Program-made: the position numbers and the translations under genes | Source: Nocardiopsis eucommiae | GTDB lineage: Bacteria > Actinomycetota > Actinomycetes > Streptosporangiales > Streptosporangiaceae | Direction: 5' to 3' | Length of the DNA: 64,000 bases | Assembly (NCBI GenBank): GCA_018388625.1 | Contig: CP074402.1 | Coordinates: 62,001 to 126,000 of the forward strand | Part shown: one piece after another, positions 40,866-49,552 of the stretch | Layout of the letters: each line of letters starts with the position of its first letter | How positions within the stretch are numbered: the first letter of the stretch is position 1 | Notes under the pieces: generated by a model | Told to the model about the DNA's origin: nothing | The model's database searches: none | Seen by the model: the letters and a program-made list of their open reading frames with translations, nothing else

Positions 40866-40978
40866 TGTGTTCCCGGTCACCCCGGCTCTCCAGCCCCGGT
40901 CCGAAGGCCGTCCGACGGGGTCTCGTAGTCTGTTCTGGCCCTCGACGGTCGGGGAGCGACGGATCGGGGGACGCCGCG

Positions 40979-41737
40979 ATGGAACTCTGGGAGGCACTGG
41001 CCATCCTGCTCGCCGGTGTCGCCGCCGGCGGGATCAACGCCATCGCGGGTTCGGGGACGCTCTTCACGTTCCCGGTGCTGCTCGCGCTCGGCTACCCGCC
41101 GATCACCGCGACCGTGTCCAACAGCATCGGCCTGGCCCCCGGGACGCTCAGCGGCACCATCGCCTACCGGCGCGAGCTGGCGGGGCAGAAGTCGCGGCTG
41201 ATCCGGTTCGGCACCATGTCCTTCTTCGGCGCGATGACCGGCGCGATGCTGCTCATCTACCTGCCCTCGGGCGTGTTCGAGTCCGTGGTGCCGTTCATGA
41301 TCGGCGGCGCCTGCGTGCTGATCATCCTCCAGCCCCGGATCACCAAGTGGGTCCGGGCCCGCAGGCCCGCCTCCAAGAACGGCGGCGTCCTCATGCCGCT
41401 GGGCGCCTACGGGGCCGGTACCTACGGTGGCTACTTCGCCGCCGCGCAGGGCATCATCCTGGTCAGCCTGCTCGGTGCGACCCTGGACGACGACCTCCAG
41501 CGGCTGAACGCGCTGAAGAACGCCCTCGCCACCATCGCGAACTGCACGGCGGCGGTCTTCTACATCGTCCTCGCCTCGCCCGCCTGGCCCGTGGTGGGCC
41601 TGATCGCGGCCGGGACGATCGTCGGCGGCTACCTGGGTGCCAACTGGGGCCGGAAGCTCAGCCCGACCGCGCTGCGGATGGTTCTGGTCGTGGTCGGCCT
41701 GACGGCCGCCGTCCAGCTGCTCATGGGCCGGATCTGA
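40979..41737 (+). CDS. TSUP (TauE/SafE) family membrane transporter
   Basis: A 252-residue membrane protein with about eight hydrophobic helices. Signatures are GVAAGGINAIAGSGTLFTFPVLLALG near the N-terminus (AGxxxxxxGxGxG-type), NSIGLAPGTLSGTIAYRREL and the second repeat GAYGAGTYGGYFAAAQGIILVSLLG. The family exports or imports sulfite, sulfonates and related organic acids. Convergent with the HD-domain gene. Confidence 0.85.
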   Translation: MELWEALAILLAGVAAGGINAIAGSGTLFTFPVLLALGYPPITATVSNSIGLAPGTLSGTIAYRRELAGQKSRLIRFGTMSFFGAMTGAMLLIYLPSGVFESVVPFMIGGACVLIILQPRITKWVRARRPASKNGGVLMPLGAYGAGTYGGYFAAAQGIILVSLLGATLDDDLQRLNALKNALATIANCTAAVFYIVLASPAWPVVGLIAAGTIVGGYLGANWGRKLSPTALRMVLVVVGLTAAVQLLMGRI

Positions 41738-41781
41738 TCCCGGCCGGGCGCCCTCCGACGCCGGTCGGCCCCTGAGGTGGC

Positions 41782-42405
41782 TCAGCCCTTGAAGTAGCCG
41801 CGCCGGTCGGCGTCGTCGATCAGCGCGGTGGCGTAGGCGCCCAGGGCCTCGGAGCCCTCGGAGACCAGCTTCACCTTCTCCAGGACCTGGGCCTTGGTGA
41901 CGCCGAAGCGCACCCAGGCGCCGCCCTCGTTGTGCCAGTTGGCGAGCATGGGGGCCAGGCGGTCGACGGCGCGGGCGAACCGCGCCTCCGGGGTGAGGCG
42001 GGCCTCGAACTCGTCCCACAGTTCGCGGGCGCGCGCGGCCTGGTCCTCGGGGAGGAGCGGGAAGAGACGGTCGGCGGCGGCGCGTTCGCGCTCGTCCTGC
42101 GTCTCGGTGTTGACCGGGTCGAAGAGGAAGGTGTCGCCCGCGTCGATCTCCACGATGTCGTGGATGAGGAGCATCTCGGCGGCGCGGTCGATGTCGGTGC
42201 CCTCGGGAGCGTACTCGGCGAAGGTTCGGGCGGACAGGGCCAGGTGCCAGGAGTGCTCTGCGGAGTTCTCCCGCCGGGACCCGTCCACCAGCAGGTTCTG
42301 CCGCAGGACGCGCTTGAGTTTGTCCACTTCGAGGATGAAGCGCAGCTGCGCGTTCAACCGCTCGTTGTCGACCCCGCTGGCCATGACCGGTGCCGGTTCC
42401 GTCAC
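41782..42405 (-). CDS. HD-domain phosphohydrolase (YfbR/HDDC2-like)
   Basis: A 207-residue protein. The GTG at 42405 follows AGGAGG by 8 nt. The HD metal site is seen as ENSAEHSWHLAL, then LLIHDIVEIDAGD, then the late Asp in FARAVDRLAPML. This arrangement is typical of the 5'-deoxyribonucleotidase/HDDC2 group. Residues LKRVLRQNLLVDGSRRENSAEHSW are strongly conserved in it. The likely reaction is dephosphorylation of a (deoxy)nucleoside monophosphate. Confidence 0.85.
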   Translation of the reverse strand: MTEPAPVMASGVDNERLNAQLRFILEVDKLKRVLRQNLLVDGSRRENSAEHSWHLALSARTFAEYAPEGTDIDRAAEMLLIHDIVEIDAGDTFLFDPVNTETQDERERAAADRLFPLLPEDQAARARELWDEFEARLTPEARFARAVDRLAPMLANWHNEGGAWVRFGVTKAQVLEKVKLVSEGSEALGAYATALIDDADRRGYFKG

Positions 42406-42609
42406 GTGGTTCGCCCTCCTGATGGATGAGTCGAAACGGATCAGGTGGGACCGCGGACGCGGTCGCCACTGGATGATCCCATGGAACGCGTACCGACTGT
42501 CGCGGCGGCGTCCGGGAGACGGACGCGGGGGAAGGTCGCGGGGTGGTGCGGGTGAACGCCGTCCGTCACCGTGTGCGTACGGGTGTGGCCGGGGGCGGGT
42601 CGGTCCCGG

Positions 42610-43493
42610 TCAGGGGCGCGTGGGTGCCTGGACCTGCCGTGGAGCGGTCAGGTGCAGGTGGAACCACTCGGTGAGGGCGCGGTCGGTGAGGACCCCGGCG
42701 GGGGTGAGCGGGCCCGGTTCGAGGCCGGGCTCGGGGCCGATCGCGTGGGCGAGGTCGGGGACCACGATGTGACGGAGCGCATGTTCGGGGGCGCGGTCGG
42801 TGCCCGAACGGGCGAGGGCGTCGTGCAGGGCGCGGCCGTGCTCGGGCGGCGAGACGTCGTCCAGGCCCCCGTTGACGATGAGGACGGGGACGCCGGTGCG
42901 GGAGAGCGTCTCGGCGTGCGCGGTCAGGTCCAGCCAGCCGCGGGCCTGGTGGGCCTGGGCGCTCCAGTGGTAGGGGACGCCGGTGCGGTGTTCGCGGGCG
43001 GCGACCAGGTGCGCGGGGTCCACGATGGGGTTGATGACCGCGGCGGCGCCCACCGGGAGGCGGCTCTCGGCCAGGGCCAGGAGGGCGGCGGTCGCTCCGG
43101 CGCCCACGCCGACCAGGCCCACGGGGGTGTCCGCCACCGGGAAGACGGCCCTGAGTTCGTCGGTGACGCGGGGCAGTTCGGCGGCGGCCTCCTCCACGAT
43201 GGGGCCGAAGAGTTCGAGGAGGTAGTCCTGTTCACCGCGCCGGTTGATCTCCGCGACGCCGCCCTCGGGCAGGCGGGCGCCGAACTCGGGGAGCCCGAGG
43301 TGGATCCGCCAGGCGGGGAGCGGCGCCATGGGGATCGCTCCGGCCAGGGCGGCCTGGCTGCGCGGCGGCTCGAAGGCGTGCAGGCCGACCACGAGGGGGC
43401 CGGTGCCTGGGCGGCGCAGGCCGGGGGCAGGGCCAGGAAGGGGACACCCGCGACGGTGCCGGTGACGGGTGCGGTCGTGGTGTCGACTACCAA
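42610..43493 (-). CDS. Alpha/beta hydrolase with Gly at the nucleophile position (one inferred frameshift)
   Basis: A fold-level alpha/beta hydrolase of about 294 residues. It starts at 43493 (MVVDTTTAPVTGTVAGVPFLALPP). The frame breaks at the run 43395-43399; adding one base gives APAPLVVGLHAFEPPRSQA. The elbow is LVGVGAGATAALLAL, where the expected Ser of G-x-S-x-G is Gly. Acid and base candidates are present (NGGLDDVSPPEHG; VPDLAHAIGP). It overlaps the TetR gene by 7 bp, so the two are a regulator-enzyme pair. The missing nucleophile parallels the gene at 24369. Confidence 0.72.
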
Positions 43494-44244
43494 GAACGGT
43501 TGCCTCCGTCCGGTTCGGAGAAGTGGGACAGGTAGCTGCTGACCAGGCGCTTGGCCTCGTGGACCAGGGCGGGGTCGCCGTCGGGGTTGTCGCGGAAGGC
43601 GAGCTTGAGGACGGCGTCGGCGGCCTCGACGGCCACGTGGATGGCGCGGTCGAGCTCGGTGTCGTCGGGGATGCCGGTGACGGAGACGATGATCCGGCGC
43701 AGGCGCACCGAGATCACGCGGTTGTTGTCGCTGCCGCCGCTGAGGAGCCGGGGGTCGACGATGTCACCGAAGTGCAGGCTGCGGAAGCCCGGCACGTTGC
43801 GGTGCATGTCGATGTACTCGTCGATGATGGCGTCGACGGCGATGGTCCAGTGGGTGAACGAGGTGTCGGCCAGGCGTTCGGTGACCCGGGCGCCGAACTG
43901 GTCGAGGAAGCGGAGCCCGAGTGCCTGGGTGATGGCCTTCTTGTCCGGGAAGAACTGGTAGACGGAGCCGATGGCCACTCCGGCGCGTTCGGCGATCCGG
44001 GTGGTGGAGAGGTTGTCGTATCCGACCTCGTCGAGGAGGTCGGCGCAGCAGTCGAGCATGCGCTGGACCCGGACCATGCTGCGCTGTTGGGCCGGGAGCC
44101 TGCGCAGGGGTGCCTGCGCGAACGCGAGTTCGTCGTTGGCGACGCTGGAGGGCCCACGGCCCTCCGCGTCGCGGCGGTCCCGTTGGTCGCACCGGGAGCC
44201 CGCCGTGCGCGAGGGGGCGTTGAGCTTCGGGAATTAGTCGTCAC
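43487..44244 (-). CDS. TetR-family regulator (one inferred frameshift near the N-terminus)
   Basis: HTH region RMLDCCADLLDEVGYDNLSTTRIAERAGVAIGSVYQFFPDKKAITQAL is a standard TetR N-terminal domain, followed by a ligand-binding domain with Asp/His pairs. The visible ATG-initiated frame starts at 44077 directly at helix 1. One added base in the run 44213-44217 joins it to a GTG start at 44244 (MTTNSRSSTP) and supplies about 55 extra polar residues. Either start is possible. It presumably controls itself and the overlapping hydrolase gene; the spacer to the divergent aldehyde dehydrogenase is 294 bp. Confidence 0.8.
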
Positions 44245-44538
44245 GAAACCTATGATGCCTTTCCGGAATCACCTGGTTCCGGGGAAATTCCAGTTTCGTT
44301 CGGAGGAACCTGGCGCGGGGGTGCGGGTGGGTCGTGGGGACGGTGTCCTCCCAGGTGGGGGCGGGTGGGCGGAGCTGGGATCCGAGTTGCCCCATTGGTC
44401 GGTTGTGTTCCCGGATGTCGCTTTGGGTAGTCGGGTTGTCGCGTCCCGAATGGCGCCGCCGTGCCCCGCGCGGGCGCCCATGGCATCGTGGGGCCCGTGC
44501 CCGACGCCGCGCACGCACCCCTCCAGGAGGTTCTGGCC

Positions 44539-45999
44539 ATGACCACCGCAGCCCCCGACACCACGCCCGAGGAACTCGACGCCGTGCTGGAGCGCGCGGC
44601 CGCCGCCGCACCGCTCCTCGCCGCCCTGCCCGCCTCCGAACGGGCCCGCGCTCTGCGGGCCGTGGCCGACGCCCTGGACGGCGCGGCCGACACCCTGGTC
44701 CCCGTCGCGATGGCCGAGGCCCACTACCCCGAGGCACGCTGCCGGGGTGAGCTGGGCCGGACCACCTTCCAGCTCCGCCTGTTCGCGGACGTCCTGGAGG
44801 AGGGCGAGTACCTGGAGGCGATGATCGACCCGGCCGACCCGGACTGGGGCACGCCCCGGCCGGACGTGCGGCGCCTGCTGGTGCCGCTGGGTCCGGTGGT
44901 GGTGTTCGGGGCCAGCAACTTCCCCTTCGCCTTCTCCACGGCCGGGGGCGACACCGCCTCCGCGCTGGCGGCCGGGTGCCCGGTGGTGGTCAAGGCGCAC
45001 CCCGGCCACCCGGAGCTGGCCCGGCTCACGACGGAGCTGGTCGTGGCGGCGCTGGCCGAGTCCGAGGTGCCGGAGGGGGTGTTCGCCCTGGTGAACGGGT
45101 TCGAGGCGGGCAGGCGCGCGGTCACGCACCCGCTCACGCGGGCGGTCGGCTTCACCGGGTCCATCCCGGGCGGGCGCGCCCTGTACGACCTCGCCGTCTC
45201 ACGTCCTGAGCCCATCCCCTTCTACGGGGAGCTCGGCAGCGTCAACCCGGTCTTCGTGACCCGCGCGGCGATGGCCGCCCGCGGTGCGGAGATCCTCGAC
45301 GGGTACGCGGGTTCGGCCACGCTGGGCGCGGGCCAGTTCTGCACGAAGCCGGGGGTGGTGTTCGTCCCCGAGGGGGCCGACCTGGGCGCCCTGGTCGCCG
45401 ACTTCGAGGGCCGGGCCGCGGCCCCGCTGCTCAACGACCGGGTGGCCGAGGGGTTCGCGCGGGGTGTGGACGCCCTGTCCGCCCATCCGGCGACGGAGGT
45501 GCTGGTCCGGGGCCGGGAGGGCGCCGAGGGATGGTCCCCGACGCTGCTGCGCACCGGGCTGGACTCCTTGCTGGAGCACTCCGAGGACCTTCTGACCGAG
45601 TGCTTCGGGCCCGCCACCCTCGTGGTCACCTACCCCGACGAACGGCGTCTGCTGGAGGTGGGCGGGGCCCTGCACGGCCAGCTCACCGTCACCGTCCACG
45701 GTGAGGAGGACGATCCGATGGCGCCGGCGCTCCTGGCGCTGGGCGCCTCCGTCGCCGGGCGGGTGATCTGGAACGGCTGGCCCACCGGGGTGGCGGTCAC
45801 CCACGCGATGACCCACGGCGGCCCCTACCCGGCCACGACCGCCTCCGCGCACACCTCGGTGGGCAGCACCGCGATCCGCAGGTTCCTGCGGCCGGTCACC
45901 TACCAGTCGGTGCCGCAGCCGCTGCTGCCCCCGGAGCTGAGGGACGGCAACCCGAGGTCCGTCCCCCGGAGGGTGAACGGCGCTCTGCCGACGGAGTGA
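44539..45999 (+). CDS. NADP-type aldehyde dehydrogenase (alpha-ketoglutarate semialdehyde dehydrogenase-like)
   Basis: A 486-residue aldehyde dehydrogenase. Start ATG with CAGGAGG 8 nt upstream. The catalytic Cys is in LGAGQFCTKPGVVFVPEG and the Glu in PIPFYGELGSVNPVF. The N-terminal binding segment is VVVFGASNFPFAFSTAGGD. The combination G-A-S-N-F-P-F-A-F-S and F-Y-G-E-L-G-S-x-N-P-V is characteristic of the 2,5-dioxopentanoate (KGSA) dehydrogenase branch, which finishes oxidative pentose or hydroxyproline breakdown. No sugar-acid genes are adjacent, so the physiological substrate is uncertain. Confidence 0.88.
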   Translation: MTTAAPDTTPEELDAVLERAAAAAPLLAALPASERARALRAVADALDGAADTLVPVAMAEAHYPEARCRGELGRTTFQLRLFADVLEEGEYLEAMIDPADPDWGTPRPDVRRLLVPLGPVVVFGASNFPFAFSTAGGDTASALAAGCPVVVKAHPGHPELARLTTELVVAALAESEVPEGVFALVNGFEAGRRAVTHPLTRAVGFTGSIPGGRALYDLAVSRPEPIPFYGELGSVNPVFVTRAAMAARGAEILDGYAGSATLGAGQFCTKPGVVFVPEGADLGALVADFEGRAAAPLLNDRVAEGFARGVDALSAHPATEVLVRGREGAEGWSPTLLRTGLDSLLEHSEDLLTECFGPATLVVTYPDERRLLEVGGALHGQLTVTVHGEEDDPMAPALLALGASVAGRVIWNGWPTGVAVTHAMTHGGPYPATTASAHTSVGSTAIRRFLRPVTYQSVPQPLLPPELRDGNPRSVPRRVNGALPTE

Positions 46000-46050
46000 G
46001 CGCCCCCGCCCTCAGGTGAACGTGCCGGGCGGCGCTCCCGGGTGGTGGGC

Positions 46051-46215
46051 GGCACGCCCGTTCGGGAGCGACGCCCCGAGTGCCGCGCCCAGGTCTGTTC
46101 GAGAGCGGCCCCCGGCTCGCGCGCCGCAGGTCCGTCAGGAGCGACGTCCCTGCTTCCGTTCGTGAGCGGCGCCCGGGTGCTCGGCCGCACGTCACGCTCG
46201 GGAGCGACGCCCCTG
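46051..46215 (+). repeat. Degenerate repeats with a TTCGnGAGCG core
   Basis: The core occurs at 46061 (TTCGGGAGCG), 46098 (TTCGAGAGCG), about 46134 (GTCAGGAGCG), 46159 (TTCGTGAGCG) and 46198 (CTCGGGAGCG), each followed by RCGYCCC-like sequence. Spacing is 37, 36-37, 24 and 39 bp. It occupies the whole spacer between two convergent genes. Probably an expanded, decayed terminator-like or slippage repeat. Confidence 0.65.
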
Positions 46216-46230
46216 CTCTCGCGCCGGACG

Positions 46231-46860
46231 TCAGGAGTGGGCGGACTCGTACCTGTCGCGGAAGGCCGTGATCCGGGAGTACCGGGCCATGGCGCGGCGG
46301 TGTGCGGGGACCACCAGCAGCACCAGCAGGACGGCGGGTGTGAGCTGGAACAGCATCGAGGGCGCGAAGTCCGGCCCGATGATCTCCGCGAGGGGCCGGA
46401 CCGTCACGAAGGCCAGGATCACCAGCATCGGGGCGAGGTGGTGACGGGGGTCGCTCCCGTACCCCGTGTGGGTGGACATCCGGTGGGCCAGGCGGTTGGT
46501 CTCCGGGTCGGGCCCCAGCTCTCCCGAGGCCGCCTGGATCCGGGCCGTGGCGTAGCGGACCGGGTCGGTCTCGGCCACCTTCGGGAGGCTCCGGGCGTAG
46601 AGGCCGAGGAGGAGGGCGACCACCAGGGCGCCCACGAGCATCGCGCCCGCGACCCCGGCCAGCAGCCAGCCCGGCGCGCCGGTCGGGTCGGTCAGGCCGG
46701 GGGCGGCGGAGAGCAGGGCCAGGAGGGCGACGAAGGCCCCGGCGACGAGTCCGCCGCCGCCCGCGAAGGCGGCCGGATGGTGCGCGGCATGGATACGGAC
46801 ACGGGCGCCGAGGACCTGGGCGGCGGTGGGTCGGGGAAGGGCCGGGGGCCGCGCGTTCAT
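46231..46860 (-). CDS. Multi-pass membrane protein of unknown function
   Basis: A 209-residue protein with about four hydrophobic helices (GGLVAGAFVALLALLSAAPGL; WLLAGVAGAMLVGALVVALLLGLYA; APMLVILAFVTVRPLAEII; MLFQLTPAVLLVLLVVPA) and a central polar loop (DPVRYATARIQAASGELGPDPETNRL). I recognise no family. It is monocistronic and convergent with the aldehyde dehydrogenase. Confidence 0.7.
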   Translation of the reverse strand: MNARPPALPRPTAAQVLGARVRIHAAHHPAAFAGGGGLVAGAFVALLALLSAAPGLTDPTGAPGWLLAGVAGAMLVGALVVALLLGLYARSLPKVAETDPVRYATARIQAASGELGPDPETNRLAHRMSTHTGYGSDPRHHLAPMLVILAFVTVRPLAEIIGPDFAPSMLFQLTPAVLLVLLVVPAHRRAMARYSRITAFRDRYESAHS

Positions 46861-47024
46861 CGTCTGCTCCTTCTGGGCTGCGGGGTGGCGTCCCAGAATC
46901 TACGCAGGTGGCGGCGGGTGGCACCATGCTCTTTGGTCAGGCTTCGGAGGTGGAGTTCCCCAACTTTCGTCAGGTTGTCGGCCTCCGGTGGCGACTGGTC
47001 GCGCCGGGCTCCTAGGTTGGCGCC

Positions 47025-48053
47025 ATGGACCAGAACTCCGCGTCACGCCTCCGACCGCTCGTCCGCGATCTGCCCAAGGTCGAGCTGCACGTCCACCTTG
47101 AGGGTTCCATGCCCGCCGAGACCCTTTTCGAGCTCGCCGGGAGACACCGGGTGGAGGACCTCCCGGCCACCCTGGAGGAGCTCCGGGAGTGGTACGTCTT
47201 CACCGACTTCCCGCACTTCATCGAGGTGTACCTCGCCTCGGTGCGCACCCTGCGCGAGGAGGCCGACTTCGACCTGCTGGCGTCGGTGGTGGCCGAGCGC
47301 CTGGCCGCGCAGAACGTCCGCTACGCGGAGGTGCACGTGAGCCTGTACACGCACCTCATGCGCGGTGTCCCGGCGAAGGTGGTGTTCGACGGGATCGAGC
47401 ACGCGCGGACGCGGGCGGAACGCGAGCACGGCATCCGGCTGCGGTGGATCCCGGACTTCCCGGTGGACTTCGGGGTGGAGTCGGCGGAGCGCACCCTGGA
47501 CGCGGTGCTCAGGGAGGGGCCGCCCAGCGTGGTGGGGTTCGGGGTCGGCGGTGTGGAGGGCCCGCTCGGCCCGTTCGCGGACGTGTTCGGGCGGGCCCGC
47601 GCGGCCGGTCTGGCCAGCCTTCCGCACGCCGGTGAGCAGGCAGGTCCGGAGCGGGTCCGGGAGGCGCTGGACCTGCTGGGCGCCGAGCGGATCGGACACG
47701 GCATCGACGCGATGAAGGACCCGGCGCTCGTGGAGCGGATGGTGGACGCCCAGATCCCGGTGGACGTGAGCCCGACCTCCAACGTCCGCACCCGCGTCGT
47801 GGACCGGATCGAGGAGCACCCGCTGCCCGCCATGCTCGACGCGGGCCTGCTGGTGACCCTCAACAGCGACGACCCCACCCTGTTCGGCAGCGACCTGAGC
47901 GGTGAGTACGAGATCGCGCACGACCTGGTGGGCGCCGAGGGGCTGCTGCGGTTGGCCCGCAACGGCGTGCACGCCTCCTACCTGGGCGCGGCCCGCAGGC
48001 ACGCGCTGCTGGCGGAGATCGACACGGTGGCCGAGCGGCACGGGGTGGCCTGA
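47025..48053 (+). CDS. Adenosine deaminase-family hydrolase
   Basis: A 342-residue TIM-barrel amidohydrolase. Metal and substrate motifs are LPKVELHVHLEGSM (HxH), SLPHAGEQAGP (His-Ala-Gly-Glu), ERIGHGIDAMKD and LVTLNSDDPTLFG (Asp-Asp). This is the complete ADA signature set. The class deaminates adenosine, adenine or aminodeoxyfutalosine; the residues visible do not settle which. Because many actinomycetes use the futalosine route, a 6-aminodeoxyfutalosine deaminase role is a real alternative. Monocistronic with a strong terminator. Confidence 0.88.
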   Translation: MDQNSASRLRPLVRDLPKVELHVHLEGSMPAETLFELAGRHRVEDLPATLEELREWYVFTDFPHFIEVYLASVRTLREEADFDLLASVVAERLAAQNVRYAEVHVSLYTHLMRGVPAKVVFDGIEHARTRAEREHGIRLRWIPDFPVDFGVESAERTLDAVLREGPPSVVGFGVGGVEGPLGPFADVFGRARAAGLASLPHAGEQAGPERVREALDLLGAERIGHGIDAMKDPALVERMVDAQIPVDVSPTSNVRTRVVDRIEEHPLPAMLDAGLLVTLNSDDPTLFGSDLSGEYEIAHDLVGAEGLLRLARNGVHASYLGAARRHALLAEIDTVAERHGVA

Positions 48054-48058
48054 GCCGC

Positions 48059-48089
48059 GTCCGGGCCCGGGGAGCTCCCGGGCCCGGAC
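48059..48089. terminator. Bidirectional terminator between deaminase and DUF418 genes
   Basis: GTCCGGGCCCGGG and CCCGGGCCCGGAC form a perfect 13-bp stem with a 5-nt loop GAGCT between two convergent stops. Confidence 0.9.
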
Positions 48090-48094
48090 CTCCC

Positions 48095-49267
48095 TCAGCG
48101 GGTGGGGCCGTAGGTGAGGCGGCGCAGTACCGTCTCGGCCGGGCCGCGCCGGCCCCGACGGCGCATGAGGTCCGCGAGGACCACGGTGACGGCCCACACG
48201 GCCACGGCGATGCCGACGGCGACGGCCGGGGACGTGAGCTGGAGGTGCAGGGTGTACGAGGAGAACAGCACCGTCCACGCCACCGACTGCGCCAGGTAGA
48301 AGGTCATGGAGCGCTGGCCCAGGGCGGACAGGGCGTTGGTCACCGGTCCGCGGCTGGCGTTGAGGCGGGTGGCGATCAGTGCGATGAGCGCCGCGTAGCC
48401 CAGGCCTCCCGCGTAGCCGGTCACCTGGTGCAGGGGCGAGATGATCAGGACGTCCAGCGGAGTGGGGTCGGTCCACACGCCGACCTTCGTGAGGGCGAGG
48501 GGGAGCCCGCCCAGCACGGCGAGCGGGACGCCGACGAACGCGGTCGCGCGGAGCAGGCGCAGGTGCTCCTGCGGCCTCTCCAGGACGCGGTGCCGGGCGG
48601 CGAGGACGCCGACCAGGAACGGGACCACGGTGCTGAGGAACATCAGCACGACGAGCACGGAGTAGAAGGTCAGCCGGAAGAGGAGCTCGTTCACGAAGCC
48701 GTCGGGCATCAGGAGGGTGCTCTGCCCGGTGACGGCGTCCCCGGCGGCCAGCAGGGCGTGGGCGGCGGCGGCCAGCGGCAGCCAGACCAGGGCCAGGATC
48801 ACCAGGGTCCGGTCCCGGAACCGCAGCACCCCGACGAAGAGCAGCGCCACGATCCCGTAGACGCCCAGGATGTCCCCGAAGAAGAGCAGCGCGGCGTGGG
48901 CCACCCCGAAGACGACCAGCCAGAGACCGCGTCGGCGCAGCAGGCCCCGTGTGAGGCGCCACTCGTGGCCCTGTTCGGTCCGTCGGCGGTGGATCTGGGC
49001 GAGGCCGTAGCCGAACAGCGCCGCGAACATCGGGTACGCGCGCAGGTCCACGAACATGACCGTGCCGCCGGTGGCGATCCGGTCGAGCAGGGTCGTGGTG
49101 ACCTCGGTGCCACCGATGAACAGGGTGAACAGGTGCGCGTGGGCGAGCGCGATGAGCAGGAGCATGATCCCGCGCGCCAGGTCCGGGGCCAGCGAGCGCC
49201 GGTCCGGCGGCAGCGGGCGGTCGGAGGTGTCCGGGGCGGGAGGGGCGGACGTGGACGGCTGGGCCAT
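48095..49267 (-). CDS. DUF418 multi-pass membrane protein
   Basis: A 390-residue protein with 8-10 hydrophobic helices. The N-terminal SLAPDLARGIMLLLIALAHAHLF is the DUF418/acyltransferase-3-like start (D-x-x-R-G-x-x-L-x-x-I). The C-terminal DUF418 domain contains GPVTNALSALGQRSMTFYLAQSVAWTVLFS, including the G-(Q/R)-x-S-x-T-x-Y-x-x-Q-S signature. Function is not known; the fold is shared with membrane acyl transfer proteins. It diverges from the GntR-TetR regulator gene across the spacer that carries both palindromic sites, so it is the likely target. Confidence 0.82.
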   Translation of the reverse strand: MAQPSTSAPPAPDTSDRPLPPDRRSLAPDLARGIMLLLIALAHAHLFTLFIGGTEVTTTLLDRIATGGTVMFVDLRAYPMFAALFGYGLAQIHRRRTEQGHEWRLTRGLLRRRGLWLVVFGVAHAALLFFGDILGVYGIVALLFVGVLRFRDRTLVILALVWLPLAAAAHALLAAGDAVTGQSTLLMPDGFVNELLFRLTFYSVLVVLMFLSTVVPFLVGVLAARHRVLERPQEHLRLLRATAFVGVPLAVLGGLPLALTKVGVWTDPTPLDVLIISPLHQVTGYAGGLGYAALIALIATRLNASRGPVTNALSALGQRSMTFYLAQSVAWTVLFSSYTLHLQLTSPAVAVGIAVAVWAVTVVLADLMRRRGRRGPAETVLRRLTYGPTR

Positions 49268-49423
49268 GGTGGTCTCCGGTGGGGTGGGGCGTCACGTTCA
49301 TGTGGACGATGTACACGCCGGGGTGGGAGGGTGTGGGGATCGGTGGGTAGTGCACCCGTGCGTACACAATAAACAAGAAAGCCGATCTGTCAAAACCCCC
49401 ACTGGTCAGGGAATAAGGCAACG

Positions 49424-49437
49424 ATGCACTAGTGCAC
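49424..49437. promoter_or_regulatory. Palindromic operator-like site 1
   Basis: ATGCACTAGTGCAC contains the perfect 12-bp palindrome TGCACTAGTGCA at 49425-49436. It lies in the divergent spacer, 157 bp from the DUF418 start and 117 bp from the regulator start. Confidence 0.65.
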
Positions 49438-49502
49438 CTGGGTGTGGTGGAAGGCGTGTCGGCCGTTGGTGCACCGTGGGCTGCGGCGTCTTCGTCGCGA
49501 TG

Positions 49503-49516
49503 GTGCACTAGTACAC
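49503..49516. promoter_or_regulatory. Palindromic operator-like site 2
   Basis: GTGCACTAGTACAC differs from site 1 by one base within the central 12-mer and is itself nearly palindromic. Its centre is 79 bp from that of site 1, and it ends 36 bp before the regulator start codon, ideal for autorepression. Confidence 0.65.
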
Positions 49517-49552
49517 TTGGGTCGCCCCTGGCCCGGTTCGGAGAGGATGACG

